Assembly (NCBI RefSeq): GCF_051014445.1
Contig: NW_027488368.1
Span: 28,804,001 to 28,868,000 of the forward strand
DNA length: 64,000 nucleotides
Source of the DNA: Colletes latitarsis
Taxonomy: Eukaryota; Arthropoda; Insecta; Hymenoptera; Colletidae
Reading direction: 5' to 3'
The notes below the pieces were generated by a model. That model had not been told where the DNA came from. It did not search any database and saw only the letters and a list, made by a program, of their open reading frames with translations. Every line of letters starts with the position of its first letter. The first letter of the stretch is position 1. Positions 10,421 through 20,095 of the stretch are shown piece after piece. The position numbers were made by a program, and so were the translations under genes.

Positions 10421-13400
10421 ATGCCGCCCTGCCTCCTCCTCCAGGCCAACCTCAACCACTGCCGCGCGGCACAGGACTTGATGTCCCAAGTCCTCGCGGA
10501 GTGGGGGGTTGGCCTGGCGGTCGCCGCCGAGCCGTACCGCGTCCCTGATCACCCTCATTGGGTGGGTGACGCGGACGGCTTGGTGGCGACGGTATGGGGA
10601 GGGGGCGACGGGTCCCCACCGTTCTCCTTGTTGGAGCGCGGTCGGGGATTCATCGCCGTGGACTGGGGGGGAGTCGCTGTGGTGGGGTGCTACATTTCGC
10701 CCCGTAGCGGTCACGCTGCGTTCGAGCTGTACTTGGCCGAGGTCGCGGCATGCGTGCAGCGCTACGCGGCCCGGCCGGTGCTGGTCCTGGGGGATTTTAA
10801 TGCCAAGTCGGTGGCTTGGGGATCCCCCAGGTCCTCCGTTCGCGGCGGGATCCTGGGCGATTGGGCGGCGGGGCTCGACCTCCGGGTATTGAACCGGGGG
10901 TCGGAGCACACATGCGTGCGGCGATATGGGGGGTCCATCGTGGATGTTGGATTCGCGACCCCCAACGCCGTGCGCATGGTGTCGGGTTGGCACGTGGTCG
11001 CGGGGGCAGAGACACTCTCCGATCACCGGTACATCCGGATGGAGGTCTCTGCCGCCGCGAGTGCATCCCGACATGGCCGCCTGCGTGGCACCCCACCACG
11101 CCGCTGGGCGCTTCGGCGCCTGGACAAGGACGCCCTGATGGCAGCTGCCCTCGCTGCAACTTGGCCGCAGGGAGCGGCCGAGTTGCCGAGCATAGAAGAG
11201 GAGGTCGCCCGGCTCGGAGCATTGGTCGCGGGTATTTGCGACGCGGCGATGCCTCGGGTCGGGCGGGCTTCTCCTCGCCGGGCGGTGTACTGGTGGTCGG
11301 ACGCGATCGCGGATTTGCGAGTCGCGACTGTCCGCGCCCGACGCCAGTACACCCGCGCGCGCCGTCGTCAACGTACAGGCGACGGCGTGGCGCGAGCGAG
11401 GGCAGCTGATGACCTGTATGGAGCATACCGCGTGGCGCGGGTTGCTCTGCAGGTTGCCATCAAACGGGCCAAGACCCGGGCATGGAAGGAGCTCCTCCAG
11501 ACCCTTGATGACGATCCATGGGGGCGCCCATATAAGGTGGTGCTGAATAAGCTCCGCCCGTGGGCGCCCCCCGTCACCGAGGGTCTTGACCCCCGGCTGC
11601 TGGAGGACGTGGTCAATACACTCTTCCCAATTGGGGAGAGGGGACCGCGTCCTCCGGCGGCGGCGGCTGTCCCAGTGGAGTGGACGGCCGAGCTGGGGGT
11701 CACGCAGGAGGAGCTGGCAGCGGCCATCAGACGGCTCGGGGTTCGTGACACGGCCCCGGGTCCGGATGGTGTGCCCGGCCGGGTTTGGGTCTTGACCCAG
11801 GGCGTCCTTGGGGCCGACCTCAGGCGGTTGTTCGACCGCTGCCTGAGGGACGGGCGATTCCCCCCCAGTTGGAAGGTGGCGAGGATGGTCCTCCTCCGGA
11901 AGGAGGGTCGGCCCGCGGAGTCTCCCTCCGCATACCGGCCCATTTGTCTCCTCGACGAGGTGGGCAAGCTCTTCGAGCGGGTGATTGCTGCCCGCCTCGT
12001 CGAGCACCTGTCGCGGGGTGATCCCGGTCTGGCCGACTGCCAGTTCGGTTTCCGGGGGGGCCGATCGACTATCGACGCGATAGGTCGTGTGAGGGCCCTC
12101 TCGGGGGCGGCCGTCTCCCGGGGAGGGGTGGCATTGGCAATATCCTTGGATATTGCCAATGCCTTTAACACCCTCCCTTTGGGAGGAGATAAGGAGGGGA
12201 CTCGAATATCATAGAGTCCCCCCTTGTCTCAGGGCGGTCGTCGGGGATTATCTCCGCGGCAGGTGGATCGAGTATCCGGGCCGCGATGGTGATATGCGGA
12301 GGGAGGTGTACTGCGGTGTTCCGCAGGGGTCGGTCCTCGGGCCACTCCTGTGGAACATCGCGTACGACTCGGTGTTGCGGGCCGGCCTCCCCGACGGCGT
12401 CAGCACGGTGTGTTATGCGGATGACACACTGGTGCTGGCCGTCGGGGCGCACTGGGGGAGGGCCATGCGTCGCGCGGAGGAGGGGTCGCAACGCGTCGTC
12501 GACCGGATCAGGGGGATGGGGATGACGGTGGCGGTCCATAAGACCGAGGTGATTGCGTTTCATTCACCTCGGCAGGATCCGCCACCCCCTCTGATCCGGG
12601 TGGGTGGGGCTGACATCGAGGTGAAGCCCCAGATCAGGTATCTGGGGCTGATCCTCGATAGCCACTGGCGTTTCGAGGAGCATTTCCGCTGCCTGGTCCC
12701 CCGGTTGGAAAGGATGGTTGCGGCTCTGGGCCGGATCCTGCCCAACCTGGGGGGCCCGGCGGGCCGAGTTCGTCGCCTCTATGTGGCAATGGTCCAGTCG
12801 GTGGCCCTATACGGGGCCCCCGTCTGGGCGGACGACCTGGCTGCCTCCCGGCGCAGCATGACTATGCTGCGTCGGGTGCAGAGGCGCATGGCGCTCAGGG
12901 TCGTCCGCGGGTATCGGACCATGTCACATGAGGCGGCGACGGTTCTAGCGGGCATGCCGCCCATGGACCTGCTCGCGCGGTCGCACGCGGTGATGTACCG
13001 GCACCGCGTCGACCGTCGCGCGGGGGTGGGGGCGGTCCAGGGCGGGCAGGAACCTGCTTGGGGCGATTTGAAGCGCCAGGCCCGGCAGTCCGTGTTGCTC
13101 GCGTGGCAGGAGCGGCTGGCTCTGCCAACCGCGGGGCACCGGACTGTCGGGGCTGTTCGGCCACTCCTGAAGGAGTGGCTGGACAGAGGCCATGGCAGCC
13201 TCACCTACCGGCTGGCACAGGTATTTTCCGGGCATGGCAGCTTCGGAAGATACCTGTGCCGGATAGGGAAGGAGCCGACGGCGCGTTGCTGCCACTGCGA
13301 CGCTGAGCAGGACACGGCGGATCATACCCTGGAGGTATGCCCCGCGTGGGAGGGGGAGCGCCGTGTCCTGGTCGGCGTCGTCGGGCGGGATGTCTCGCTG

Positions 13401-13604
13401 CCGGGCGTGGTGCGCGCCATGCTCGGCAGCGAGGAGAAGAGGAGGGCCGTGGCCTCCTTCTGCGAGAACGTAATGTTGCAGAAGGATGCCGCGGGGAGGG
13501 AGCGCGAGCATCAGCGGCGCGCTGAAGCTCGCGCTCGTGCGGTGGCCCGAGGTCGTCGCCCGGTCGCGAGGCGTCGCGGGCGGCCGCCTCGGCGTGGCGG
13601 ATGA
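10421..13604 (+). pseudogene. ORF2 of copy C: endonuclease-RT-zinc finger, one frameshift
   Basis: About 1,060 codons. Residues 1-220 are an apurinic-type endonuclease with QANLNHC, AEPYR (E37), LGDFNAKS and SDHRYIRM, the expected metal and catalytic positions. The RT follows with GPDGVPGRVW, QFGFRGGRSTIDA, motif A SLDIANAFNTL, motif B GVPQGSVLGPLLWN and catalytic YADD at 12414-12425. The C-terminus has CCHCDAEQDTADHTLEVC and a basic tail. The product would nick target DNA and prime reverse transcription from it. One extra base at about 12175-12182 (CCCTTTGGGAGG against CCCCTGGGAAG in copies G and I) shifts frame just after motif A; otherwise the frame is open to TGA 13602-13604. The start is chosen by homology with copies A, D and H. 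Confidence 0.93.
12130..12163 (+). repeat. 34-bp palindrome inside RT motif A (copy C)
   Basis: GGCATTGGCAATATCC and its exact reverse complement are separated by TT. It encodes ALAISLDIANA, including the first catalytic Asp of the RT. Weaker flanking complementarity (GGGAGGGGTG with CACCCTCCC) extends the stem. Confidence 0.95.
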
Positions 13605-14145
13605 CCTAGGCTGGGAGGGGGGTCCTGAGGGGACCCTCCTCCCGCCAGGCGGCGCTGGGTCGGACCGGTTGGGGGTAGGAGTGCCTCCGCCTACCGGTCC
13701 AACGCAAGGGGAGGCACCCTCGGCGGTCTGGTGCGGCCATGAACGCCCGGCCGCCGAGGGGTGGAAACGGGGTCGCGGGCGGTTGCGAGTTGGGGCTCGC
13801 AGCCGCCACTAAACGCGGCCCCGGGACGGATAGCGGCGGGATGGAGTGGCCCCGTCCCGCCGCTAGGAGGCAGTGTGTCTACTGGGGGGACCGATTGTCC
13901 CCCCGGGGGATGGGCGCGAAAGCGCGGGCACGGGGAGGATACCGGAAGAATGCTTCGAGCGATTCCCGGTATCCTCCCAAAGCGTGCCGAAGGGTCACCG
14001 TGGGGTTTTTAGTGGGTAGGTCCCGCGCCTGTCGTTGTACGGGCGCGGGGAATCCCACACACCCCTCCCACCTCTCCCCAAGGAGGTGGGAGGGAGTCTT
14101 TCGAAGATTTTCCCCACGAAAAAAAAAAAAAAAAAAAAAAAAAAA
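13605..14145 (+). other. 3'UTR and poly(A) of copy C
   Basis: A 514-nt 3'UTR nearly identical to that of copy B, with the same three stem-loops, ending TTTTCCCCACG then 27 A (14119-14145). The next base, 14146, is already element sequence of copy D rather than satellite. Confidence 0.85.
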
Positions 14146-14146
14146 G

Positions 14147-14602
14147 ATCTCCCTCCGGCCTGGGGTCCGTGTGGGCCCGCTGCCCCCTCTCCGCCACCCA
14201 TAAATTGGCGGAATCCGGGAGGGTTTTGGTGGGGTGGGTTTCGGCGCGAGTGGAGATACTCGCGCCGCGCCCGCTTCAGTGTCACCGCTGCCTCGAATTG
14301 GGGCATGTGAGCAGTGGTGCACCTCGCCGGTGGACCGCAGCTGTCAATGTTACCGCTGCGGGGCGAAGGACCACCGCGCGAGCCAGTGCTCTGCGGCCCT
14401 CCACGGCCCGGTATGTGCGGACAGGGGGATGCCAGCCGATCACAGGGTGGGGAGCAGGAAGTGCTCTCCCCCCTCCCGGAAGGAGAGGAAGAGGTGGGCC
14501 GTTCCGACTCCGGCGCCGCGGGCGGTGGCATCGTCCACCATGGAGGTGGACGGTGCCACGGGGACGGACAGCCGGGAGGAGGCTGGTGCGGTCGGTAATT
14601 AA
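14147..14602 (+). pseudogene. ORF1 3' part with zinc knuckles, copy D
   Basis: The first frame reads SGLGSVWARCPLSATHKLAE then PLQCHRCLELGHV. A one-base loss inside the first knuckle (CATGTGAGCAG where copy A has CACGTGAGGCAG) shifts the frame. The following frame shows CYRCGAKDHRASQC and the third knuckle, ending ...EEAGAVGN at TAA 14600-14602. These knuckles bind nucleic acid in Gag-like ORF1 proteins. Confidence 0.85.
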
Positions 14603-14985
14603 TGGCGCCCCGCCTCCTCCTCCAGGCCAACCTCAACCACTGCCGCGCGGCACAGGATATGATGTCCTAAGTCCTCGCGGAGTGGGGGGTTGGCCTGGCT
14701 GTCGCCGCCAAGCCGTACCGCGTCCCTGATCACCCTCATTGGGTGGGGGACGCAGACGGCATGGTAGCAGCGGTATGGGTAGGACGCCACGGGTCCCCGC
14801 CTTTCTTCATCCTGGAACGCGATCGGGGCATCGTCGCCGTGAACTTGGGGGGGGGGGGGGGGAGTCGCCGTGGTGGGGTGCTACATCTCGCCCCGCAGCG
14901 GCCGCACCGCGTTCGAGCAGTGCCTGGCCGGGCTCGCGGCATGCGTGCAGCGCTGCGCGGCCAGACCGGTGCTGGTCTTGGGCGA
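14602..14985 (+). pseudogene. ORF2 5' fragment (endonuclease start), copy D
   Basis: ATG at 14602-14604 overlaps the ORF1 stop as TAATG. The frame reads MAPRLLLQANLNHCRAAQDM and then meets TAA within ATGTCCTAAGTCC, a nonsense change of the Gln codon CAA. A 16-G run (14847-14862) lies where copy C has 7 G. Similarity ends after GGTCTTGGGCGA, before the catalytic FNAKS. Confidence 0.85.
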
Positions 14986-15000
14986 CCAGCGAGGGGAAGA

Positions 15001-15685
15001 CAGTAAGGAAGCAGTATGGCAGAAAGCAACAAGTAAGCTGGGAAGCTAGCAACAAGCTAGTAAGCAAGCAGTAAGCTAGTAAGCAACTAGTATGCTAGTA
15101 AGCAAGCAGCAGGCTACTAAGAAAGCAATTAGCTACAAAGATAGCTGAATGCTTGTAAACAAGCGGCAAGCTAGAAACCAAGTAACAACCTAGTAAGCAA
15201 GCAGTAAGCTTGTAAGCAAGTAGTAAGCTTTTTAGCAAGCAGTAAGCCTGTAAGCAAGCTGTAAGCTAGTAAGCAAGCAGTAAGCTGGCAAGCATGCAGC
15301 AAGCTAGAAAGCTACCAGTAAGTTAGTAAGCAAGCAGTGAGCTAGTAAGCGAGCTGAAAGCTAGGAAGGAAGCAGCATGCTAGTAAGCAGGCAGGAAGCT
15401 AGTAAGAAACATGTAATCTAGGAAACAAGCAGCAGGATTGTAAGGAAGCTGTCAGCAATTAGGTAAGCAGTAAGTTAGTAAGCAAGAGTGAGCTAGTAAG
15501 CAAGCAGTGTGCTAGTAGGCGAGCATTAAGCAAGTAAGGTAGCAGTTAGCTAGTATGCAAGCAGTAAGCTAGTAAGGAAGCAGTATGCTAGAAAGCAAGC
15601 AGGAGGCTAGTAAGCAAGCAGTAAGCTGGCAAGCATGCAGCAAGCTAGAAAGCTACCAGTAAGTTAGTAAGCATGCAGTGAGCTT
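15001..15685 (+). repeat. 19-bp satellite, plus orientation, block 4
   Basis: Same satellite, and the last block in plus orientation. An internal stretch (GTAAGCTGGCAAGCATGCAG and following, near 15270 and 15620) occurs twice almost verbatim about 350 bp apart, a small re-duplication inside the array. No gene is seen. Confidence 0.92.
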
Positions 15686-16068
15686 CCCTCAGGGGCTGCC
15701 AGCCTTTCAGCTGCAGTACGGGCTTAACGAACCCGGGGTACCCGAGTCATACACACACCGTAAGCCTCCTGTTGGTCGTCACAACGACCCATTCACAATT
15801 CCCTATTGGTTTTGTGAATGGTACGTGACGGCAGGAGGAACGGGGGTCTTGGCTTAACCGCCTGGGCCACGAGTATGGCGACTCTATAAAATCGCCCTCC
15901 AATCCTAAGCTATGGTGCGCGGCGATGGGATGCATGGTTGGGGGAGAAGGCCCAATCCCAAGCGACCACCTCCGGGGAACCTGCCGAACCCCCGGAGTAT
16001 TAGGCTTACCCGGGTAAGGCGGCTCTGCCCGGGTGGACCTTTATTTCCGACCATCTCGTGGGATTATT
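15686..16068 (+). promoter_or_regulatory. 5'UTR of the R1-clade element, copy E
   Basis: About 383 bp shared with 19707-20095 on the other strand. R1-clade elements are expected to carry 5' regulatory sequence within this leader. No conserved core-promoter motif could be assigned: TATAAAA near 15884 is TATGAAA in copy F. Confidence 0.65.
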
Positions 16069-16843
16069 ATGGACACAGAAAATAAAATGGGGATGGGGCG
16101 GGTTTTGTCGGTTGGGGAGGACGGAGACGGGGTTGGGGTTAGGGTGGCGGCGCTCGCGCCCCACTCAGCGCCAGGTCCGGCTTCGTGGAGGGTGGAGGAG
16201 GACGACGAGACGGCGTCGGTCTCGTCCTTCTCCTCCAGCACGAGCCACATAGGCTCTAAGAGGAAGAGGACGGGGCAGGCCGTCGTCGAGGTGGGCGGGG
16301 CGATGAGCCCGTCGGTGAGGCTGAGTTGCCTCAGGGACGAGGTGACCGAGGAGATATCGGAGAGGATCTCCTCGTCCCTGAGGCGGGTGGAGAAAGTCGC
16401 CGCTGCCTGCGCCTTTAAGGGGCAGAAAAGCGGTGGCGCGGAGGCCCTGAAGGCCGCGGCGGAGGAAATGAGGGAGGCGGCGCGGGAGCTCAGAGGGCGG
16501 AACGCCCGTCTGCAGCTCCTGTTGGAGGAGGAGCGACAGGGGTGGAGGAGGGCAGAGGCGCTGTAGAACAGCGCGGCCCTCCCACCCATCCTCCCTCCTC
16601 CTCCGCCGCCGCGTCCCTCGGCGGAGGTAAATAAGCGGAGTGCGGCGGCAGTGGTGCGGGGCACCGCGGGCCCTTACACCCGCACTCCGCCCGTGAAGAA
16701 GTCCCCGTCCTCCTCAGAAGACGATCTTCTGAGGAGGATTGGGGACATGATTGATGGCAAGCTGGCCGCCTTCCGGGAGGAGCTCCTCGCCGGAGGAGCG
16801 GTCAGCAGGAAGGCGGTGCCTCCCCGACCTGTTCCGGTACACT
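16069..16843 (+). pseudogene. ORF1 5' part, copy E (one nonsense codon, 3' truncated)
   Basis: The start ATG 16069 (MDTENKMGMGRVL) is chosen because copy F starts equivalently (MDFHNKTGLGRVI); an in-frame GTG further upstream is not supported. The N-terminal part is acidic/Ser-rich (DDETASVSSFSSS), then KRKRTG, then a long Glu/Arg-rich helical or coiled-coil region (CLRDEVTEEISERISSSLRR to NARLQLLLEEE). TAG at 16564-16566 replaces a Trp codon (TGG in copy C). The frame then continues through SSSEDDLLRRIGDMID to the truncation at about 16843. Confidence 0.85.
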
Positions 16844-19030
16844 CCTAGCTCACTGCTTGCTTACGAGATTACTGCCAGCTTACTCACTTGCTGCTTTCTT
16901 ACTTGCTTCCTCCTCGCTTACTAGCTCGCTGCTTGTTTACTAGCTTGCTGCTTGCCTTCTAGATCACTGCTTGGTTACTATCTTGCTGCTTGCTTCCCAG
17001 CTTACGGCTTGCTTACTATTATACTGCTTTCCTACCAGATAACTGCTTTCTGGCTGGCCCGCTGCTTGCTTACAAGCTTACTGCTAGCATACTAGCTTAC
17101 AGCTTGCTTCCTAGCTTGCTGCTTGTTTACTACCTAACCACTTTCTTCCTACATTCCTGCTTTCCTCGTAATTTACCGCTTTCTTACTAACTTACTGCTG
17201 TCTTACTAGCCGAATGCTTCCTTACTAGCTTCCCTCTTGCTTACTAGCTTACTGCTTTGTTGGTAACTTACTGCTTTGTTACTAGCTTACTGCTTACTTT
17301 ATAGATGAATGCTTCATTACTAGCCTGCTGCTTGCTTTCTAGCTTACATCTTGCTTACTGGTTTGCTGCTTGCTTACTGGCATACATCTTCCTTACTAGC
17401 TACTGCCTTCTTACTAGCTTGCGGCTTGCCTGCTAGCAAACTTATTTGCTTACCATCATACTGCATGCTTACTTGCACACTGCTAACCACCTAGCTTTCT
17501 GTTCGCTTACCAGCTCACTTGTTGCTTTGTTGCTCACTGCTTCCTTACTAGCTTACTGTTTGCTTACTAGCTCCCTGTTCGCTTACTAGCTCACTGCTTC
17601 CTTACTAGCATCCTGCTCGCATCCTAGCCCATTGCTTCCTTACTAACATACTGCTGGCTTACTAGCTTACTTCGTCCTTCCTAGCATGCTGCTTTCTTAC
17701 TAGCTAGCAGCTATCTGACTAGCCTGCTGCTTACTTACATGCATACTGTTTGCTTAGTTTCTTACTGCTTGCTTAGTAGTTTACGGCTTGCTTACTAGCT
17801 TACTGGTTGCTTACTAGCTGGCAACTCGCTTACTAGCTCACTGCTTGCATACAAGCTTGCTGCTTGCTTTTTAGCTTACAGCTTGCTTACTAGCATACTG
17901 CTATCTTACTAGAAAGCAGCTTCCTGAATAGGCTGCTGATTGCATACATGCTTACTGTTTGCTTAGTAGCTTACAGCATGCTTTCTAGCTTAGTGCTCGC
18001 TTATTAGATTGCTGCTTGCGTTCTAGCTTACTGCTTGCTTACTAGCATACTGCTTCCTTACTGACATTCACCTCACTTACTAGCACACTGCTTGCTTACT
18101 AGCATACTGGTTGCATAATATCTTACTGCTAGCTTAATCGCTTAATGCTCGCTTACTATCGTGCTGCTTGCTTACAAGCTTGCTGCTTGCTTACTAGCCT
18201 ACTGCCTCCATACTAACTAACTGCCTCTATACTAACTCGCTGCTCCCTTACTAGCAAAGTGCTTTGTTACTTACCTACAGCTTGCTTATTAGCTTGCTGC
18301 TTGCTTACTGCCTAACTGCTTGCTTACTAGCCTGCTGCTCGCTTTCTAGCTTACTGTTCGCTTACTAGCGCGCAGCATTCTTGCTAGCTAACTGCATCAT
18401 TACTAGCCTGCTGCTTGCTTTCTAGCTTACTGCCAGCTTACTCGCTTTCTGCTTGCATACTAGCTTGCTGCTTGCTTTCTAGCTTACTGCATCCTTACTA
18501 GCTTTCTGCTTGCATACTATCTCTCTGCTTTCTAACTAGATTACTGCCTTCTTACTAGCCAATTGCTAGCTTACTCGCTTCCTGCTTGCTTACTAGCTAG
18601 TTGCATACTTACTAGCCTGCTACTTGCTTACTAGCTTACTTGTTGCCCACTAGCTTACTGCTTGCTTACTGGCATACTGCTTCCTTACTAGCTTCCTGCT
18701 AGCTTACTAGCTCCCTGTTTGCTTACTAGCGTACTGCTAGCTTACTCGCTTACTGCTCGCTTACTAGCTTGCTGCTTGCGTCCTTGCTTACTGCTTACTT
18801 ACTAGCATACAGCTTCCTTGCTAGCTTCCTGCTCGCTTACTAGCTCACTGCTTGCTTACTAGATTACTGCTGCTTACTAGTTTACTGCTAGCCTACTCGC
18901 TTCCTGCTTGCTTACCAGCACACTGCTTCCTTACTAGTTAATGCATTCTTACCAGCCTGCAGCTTGCGTACTAGCTTATATGTTGCTCACTAGCTTACTA
19001 CTAGCGAGCAACATATAAGCTAGTACGCAA
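16844..19030 (-). repeat. 19-bp satellite, minus orientation, block 5
   Basis: The same 19-bp unit now reads TGCTTGCTTACTAGCTTAC on the plus strand, so the array is inverted relative to 3521-15685. Minus orientation holds to 36097, apart from about 25 bp at the right end (19006-19030), which is the second arm of a palindrome. No gene is seen. Confidence 0.92.
18964..19030. repeat. 25-bp perfect inverted repeat with 17-nt spacer at edge of copy F
   Basis: The arms 18964-18988 and 19006-19030 are exact reverse complements, starting TTGCGTACTAGC and ending GCTAGTACGCAA. The right arm abuts the truncated 3' side of copy F at 19031, so a short stretch of satellite is flipped exactly at the element junction. 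Confidence 0.95.
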
Positions 19031-19706
19031 TCTCCCCAATCCTCCTCAGAAGTTTGTCCTCTGAGGAGAACGGGGAACTCTGCGCGGCCGGAGTGCGGGC
19101 GGAAGGGCCTGTAGAGCCTCGCACCACCGCCGCCGCACCCCGCTTATTTGCCACCGCCGGGGCACGCTGCGGAGGTGGCGGGAGGATTGAAGAGAGGGCC
19201 GCGCCATTCGAGCTCGCCTCTGCCATCCTCCTCCCCCTTCACTCCTCCTCCAACAGAAGCTGCAGACGGGCGTTCCGTCCGATCAGCTCCTGCGCCGCCT
19301 TCATCATCTTTTGCGCAGCCTCCCTCAGGGCCTCTGCGCTGCCGCTCTTCTGCCCCTTAAAGAAGCAGGATGCGGTCACCTTCTCCACCAGCCTCAGAGA
19401 CGAGGATATCCGCTCGGGAATCTCCTCGATTACCTCGTCCCTGAGGCAACTCACCATTACCACCGGGCTCATTGCCCTACCCACTCCGGAGACGGCCTGC
19501 CCCGTCCGCTTCCTCTTGGAGCCTATGTGGCTCCTGGCGGAGGAGAAGGATGAGACTGACGCAGTCTCGTCGTCCTCCTCCGCCCTCCATGAAGCCGGGC
19601 CAGGCGCTGAGTGAGGCGTGAGCGCCGTCACCCTAGCGCCAACACCGCCTTCGACCTCCCTCTCCGCAATAACCCGCCCCAACCCCGTTTTGTTATGAAA
19701 ATCCAT
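19031..19706 (-). pseudogene. ORF1 5' part, copy F (one nonsense codon)
   Basis: Reads MDFHNKTGLGRVIAEREVEG, the Ser-rich acidic block DDETASVSSFSSA, KRKRTG and the helical region ending NARLQLLLEEE. TGA follows at 19239-19241, where copy E has CGA (Arg). The same frame then stays open to the element boundary. Apart from this codon and the truncation, the sequence is intact. Confidence 0.85.
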
Positions 19707-20095
19707 TTAGTTCCCACACGTAGGTGGGGAAAAAGGTCCACACGGGCAGAGCCACCTTACCCGGGCAAGCCTAATACTCCGGGGGTTCGGCAGGTGCCCT
19801 CGGAGGTGTTCGCTTGGGATTGGGTCTTCTCCCCCAACCATGCATCCCATCGGCGCGCACCATGGCTTACGATCTGAGGGCGATTTCATAGAGCCGCCAT
19901 ACTCGCGGCCCGGGCGGCTAAGCCAAGGCCCCCGTTCCTCCTGCCGTCACGTACTATTCACAAAACCAAAGAAGGAACAGCGGATGGGACGTTATGACGG
20001 CCAACAGGAGGCTTACGGTGTGATAAGCATCAGGTACCTCGGGTTCGCTACTCCCCGTACTGCGGCTGACGATTGCCGGACACAGCCCCTGAGGG
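19707..20095 (-). promoter_or_regulatory. 5'UTR of the R1-clade element, copy F
   Basis: Homologous to 15686-16068. Shared blocks include GGCAGGAGGAACGGGGG, GTATGGCG and CCCGGGTAAGG-type segments just before the ATG. It supports the 5' end assignment. Confidence 0.65.

Larger units (their letters stand above)
9021..14145 (+). mobile_element. R1-clade retrotransposon, copy C (most complete copy)
   Basis: A 5.1-kb copy beginning in the N-terminal part of ORF1 (5'UTR and ORF1 start missing) and ending with the 3'UTR and a 27-nt poly(A) (14119-14145). ORF1 lacks its zinc knuckles through an internal deletion at about 10395. ORF2 spans endonuclease, RT and zinc finger with a single frameshift. 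Satellite lies on the left, but another piece of the same family (copy D) follows the poly(A) directly, so no target duplication can be paired. It is the best reference for family structure in this window. Confidence 0.95.
14146..14985 (+). mobile_element. R1-clade retrotransposon fragment, copy D (truncated at both ends)
   Basis: It begins GATCTCCCTCCGG directly after the poly(A) of copy C, runs through the zinc-knuckle end of ORF1 and the start of ORF2, and stops in the endonuclease at about 14985. Fifteen unassigned bases (14986-15000) precede satellite. It has no 3'UTR or tail of its own. It starts only about 15-20 bp upstream of the point where copy C's ORF1 deletion begins, so D supplies the part C lacks. 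Confidence 0.88.
15686..16843 (+). mobile_element. R1-clade retrotransposon 5' fragment, copy E
   Basis: It contains the 5'UTR from CCCTCAGGGGCTG and the first part of ORF1, and ends at CCGGTACAC (about 16841-16843) with no tail. Copy F begins at the same 5' base, so this is probably the true 5' end of the family. Satellite on the left is plus; satellite immediately on the right is minus. It therefore sits exactly at the polarity switch of the 19-bp array. Confidence 0.9.
19031..20095 (-). mobile_element. R1-clade retrotransposon 5' fragment, copy F
   Basis: Minus-strand counterpart of copy E: 5'UTR (19707-20095) and the first part of ORF1 (19031-19706), truncated within SSEDKLLRRIGEI. It has no 3'UTR or tail. 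Its 5' terminus, read on the minus strand, is CCCTCAGGGGCTG as in E, but the flanking satellite differs, so E and F are separate insertions or a strongly diverged duplicate. Confidence 0.9.

Noticed and set aside
10418..12007. 529-codon antisense ORF opposite ORF2 of copy C (and similar long antisense ORFs in A, H and I)
   Set aside because: High G+C codon composition opens the complementary frame. No recognisable domain or start context is present, and the ORF2 motifs are on the other strand.
15880..15892. TATA box (CTATAAAATC) in the R1 5'UTR of copy E
   Set aside because: The homologous site in copy F reads CTATGAAATC, and non-LTR elements of this clade are not expected to use an upstream TATA promoter.
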